Positions 62,120 through 64,000 of a stretch of 64,000 bases of DNA are shown in pieces. A program made the translations under genes and the position numbers. The stretch comes from Solitalea lacus (lineage in GTDB: Bacteria; Bacteroidota; Bacteroidia; Sphingobacteriales; Sphingobacteriaceae), in assembly GCF_022014595.1 (NCBI RefSeq), contig NZ_CP091740.1:3212200-3276199 (forward strand), read 5' to 3'. The first letter of the stretch is position 1. Each line of letters opens with the position of its first letter. The notes under the pieces were generated by a model. It did not search any database. It saw nothing but the letters and a program-made list of their open reading frames with translations, and had not been told where the DNA came from.

Positions 62120-62758
62120 TTATAGCCCGTTTGACTGCGTAAGTATAATTTTGTTTCTGCCAAGTTGAACCACGCCGCTTTCTTCCAACTGTTTCAATAA
62201 CCGAGAAACGACAACACGAGCCGTTCCGAGTTCGTTGGCTAATTGTTCATGGGTAATTTGGATGGTATTGGATTGGGTGAGGTTTGCCTTCTTTTTAAGC
62301 AAAGCCAATAAGCGTTCATCTACTTTTTTAAACGCAATGGCATTGACAATTTCTAATAGTTCTTCAAAGCGTTTGTGATACAAACGAAAAATATAATCCA
62401 ACCATTGCGGATATTCCTTTATGAATAATGAAACTTTGTCAACGGGTAAAAAAAGGATTTCGGCATCTTCTTCTACCTGGGCTTTTACTTTGCTAGTTTC
62501 ATGATGCAATCCGCCCAGGAAGGACATAATGCAACTTTCGCCTGCTTTGATATAATAAAGTAAAATTTCCCTGCCATCTTCTTCCGTTCTGATCACTTTA
62601 ATGGTTCCATTAATAACTATAGGAATGGATCGGATATTAGCGTTTTCATTTAGGATGGTGCTTCCAGCTTTGTAGTTTTTTTGTGTGCCGTATTCATACA
62701 GTTTCTCAACCAGTTCTGGCGATGACTTAAATTCAGTGATTTGTTCAAGAGTTTCCAT
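62120..62758 (-). CDS. Crp/Fnr family transcriptional regulator
   Basis: A 212-aa regulator: an N-terminal cyclic-nucleotide-binding-like beta-roll (YKAGSTILNENANIRSIPIV, REILLYYIKAGESCIMSFLG) and a C-terminal winged helix whose recognition region is ITHEQLANELGTARVVVSRLLK. It has no N-terminal Fnr cysteine cluster. Divergent, ~310 bp from an MBL-rhodanese gene, a common arrangement in Bacteroidota sulfur-oxidation loci. The effector is unknown. Confidence 0.92.
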   Translation of the reverse strand: METLEQITEFKSSPELVEKLYEYGTQKNYKAGSTILNENANIRSIPIVINGTIKVIRTEEDGREILLYYIKAGESCIMSFLGGLHHETSKVKAQVEEDAEILFLPVDKVSLFIKEYPQWLDYIFRLYHKRFEELLEIVNAIAFKKVDERLLALLKKKANLTQSNTIQITHEQLANELGTARVVVSRLLKQLEESGVVQLGRNKIILTQSNGL

Positions 62759-63068
62759 TTTTCAATGTTAAAATTAGCATTGGGGGGGAATTGATGTCTG
62801 TACGGATGCCTAACTTTTTACAAATTGGTGCATCGGCATTCTTAACAAAGTTCTTTAGCGAAAGTACTAAACCATTTAATGTATGACAAAAAAAGTCTTT
62901 CGACTGCGCATCCTTCGACTACGAGCATTTTAAATCATCATCATCGATAAATATTCCTGAAAAAAAATTCCTTGTGTAACTAAAATAGCAGAACAGGAAA
63001 AATAATCAAGCGAATTTTGCATCATCAAAATCAGACAAGAGTTTATAAGTCAAACAATTACCATAACA
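62759..63068. other. Divergent promoter region, Crp-type and MBL-rhodanese genes
   Basis: 310 bp with no gene seen. A run of seven Gs is at 62782-62788. No clear TAnnTTTG box or classic Fnr palindrome was found, though both promoters must be here. Confidence 0.35.
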
Positions 63069-64000
63069 ATGAAAGTAGAACAAATTTATACAGGATGTTT
63101 AGCACAGGGTGCATATTACATTACTTCAAATGGTGAAGCTGCCGTTATTGATCCATTGCGCGAGACACGGCCCTACCTGGAAAGGTTGGAAAAAGATGGT
63201 GTAAAACTCAAATACATTTTTGAAACTCACTTTCACGCGGACTTTGTGAGTGGTCACCTTGGTTTAAGCAAAAAAACCGGTGCGCCTGTCGTTTACGGGC
63301 CCAATGCAAATCCTGAATTTGAAGCCATTGTGGCTCAGGATAACCAGGTTTTTGAGCTGGGTAATGTAAAAATCAAGGTGCTGCACACCCCCGGTCATAC
63401 CATGGAAAGCTCATGCTTTTTATTGATTGACGAAAATGGAAAAGAAACTGCCATATTTAGTGGTGACACCCTTTTCCTGGGGGATGTAGGTCGTCCTGAT
63501 TTGGCTCAAAAAGCAGCGCACCTCAGCCAGGAAGAATTGGCCGGATTGCTTTATGAAAGTCTGTACAACAAAATTTTGCCTTTGCCGGATGATATAACGG
63601 TGTATCCTGCACATGGAGCCGGTTCAGCCTGCGGAAAAAACATGATGAAAGAAACAGTGGATTCGTTGGGTAATCAAAAGAAAATGAATTATGCCTTAAA
63701 TCAGTCCAGTAAAGAAGCTTTTGTTAAAGCCGTTACCGATGGTTTGTTCCCGCCACCGGCCTATTTCGGAATGAACGTGGCCATGAACAAAAAGGGGTAC
63801 GACAGCTTTGATGAAGTATTGAGCCACGGAATGAAAGCCCTTTCGATTTCAGAATTTCAAGCAGCTGCCGAAGCATCCGGAGCGTTGATTTTGGACACCA
63901 GAAGCAACATCGATTTTGTCAAAGGTTTTATTCCCCAATCGATCAATATCGGACTAAACGGTGATTTTGCCCCTTGGGTAGGTGCCATGATAGTGGATGT
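63069..64000 (+). CDS. MBL-fold persulfide dioxygenase-like protein with rhodanese domain (3' truncated)
   Basis: Starts MKVEQIYTGCLAQGAYYIT and runs past the window end (310 residues seen). The metallo-beta-lactamase domain has the ETHFHADFVSGH iron/zinc motif, HTPGHTMESS, and FSGDTLFLGDVGRPDL, as in ETHE1-type persulfide dioxygenases. From about residue 265 a rhodanese-like unit starts (ALILDTRSNIDFVKGFIPQS); its active-site Cys would lie beyond the window, if present. Probably acts in sulfide/persulfide handling. Likely controlled by the divergent Crp-type regulator. Confidence 0.92.
   Translation, partial: MKVEQIYTGCLAQGAYYITSNGEAAVIDPLRETRPYLERLEKDGVKLKYIFETHFHADFVSGHLGLSKKTGAPVVYGPNANPEFEAIVAQDNQVFELGNVKIKVLHTPGHTMESSCFLLIDENGKETAIFSGDTLFLGDVGRPDLAQKAAHLSQEELAGLLYESLYNKILPLPDDITVYPAHGAGSACGKNMMKETVDSLGNQKKMNYALNQSSKEAFVKAVTDGLFPPPAYFGMNVAMNKKGYDSFDEVLSHGMKALSISEFQAAAEASGALILDTRSNIDFVKGFIPQSINIGLNGDFAPWVGAMIVD

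Noticed and set aside
61991-62806. Inverted 9-mer TCCGTACAG (61991-61999) and CTGTACGGA (62798-62806) flanking the Crp-type gene, as insertion-sequence ends
   Set aside because: Only 9 bp match, with no target duplication and no transposase between them; probably chance.

Overview
The window is a 64 kb piece of a low-GC Bacteroidota chromosome, probably Sphingobacteriales-like (the order is inference). Evidence for the phylum: a tmRNA with tag GENNYALAA, repeated TAnnTTTG(C) promoter -7 boxes, signal peptides cut at A-Q, and Bacteroidota-type families (DUF5723, fused alpha/beta ketoacid dehydrogenase E1, aspartate ammonia-lyase with a signal peptide).

Layout. 1-20 kb holds housekeeping genes: S41 protease (cut by the window edge), tsaB, priA, pcm, smpB, an mntR-mntH manganese operon with a visible operator, lrp-type regulator, ung, lysS and proline dehydrogenase. 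20.3-26.2 kb is an aromatic amino acid cluster: aroB, then a leader-peptide attenuator, pheA, a DAHP synthase/chorismate mutase fusion, aroA and aroC. 26-48 kb is mixed: envelope proteins, CobW-type GTPase, oxidoreductases, amidase, tex, a run of small lipoproteins and membrane proteins, rhomboid protease, ketoacid dehydrogenase E1, an aminotransferase and ssrA (tmRNA).

From the ssrA 3' end onward the character changes. Gene density drops and there are gene remnants. The cargo is accessory: an arylsulfatase, a GC-richer AbiEi-like/Fic fusion preceded by five direct repeats, a split phosphotransferase/P-loop kinase pair, tandem alpha/beta hydrolases, an exported aspartase beside malic enzyme, and a Crp-type regulator divergent from an MBL-rhodanese protein cut by the window end. 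Repeats beside ssrA, and a degenerate copy of its 3' end at 53.7 kb, suggest an old integration site.

How genes connect. SmpB and ssrA, both present, form the trans-translation pair. MntR probably controls mntH through an 18-bp palindrome. The pheA operon makes prephenate and phenylpyruvate and is probably switched by ribosome stalling on aromatic codons. Aspartase plus malic enzyme would turn aspartate to fumarate and malate to pyruvate.

The two observations most worth following are the pheA attenuator, in which every element can be placed to the base, and the AbiEi-Fic fusion with its direct-repeat array, a candidate self-regulated single-gene toxin or defence system. All assignments come from reading motifs; no database search was possible.
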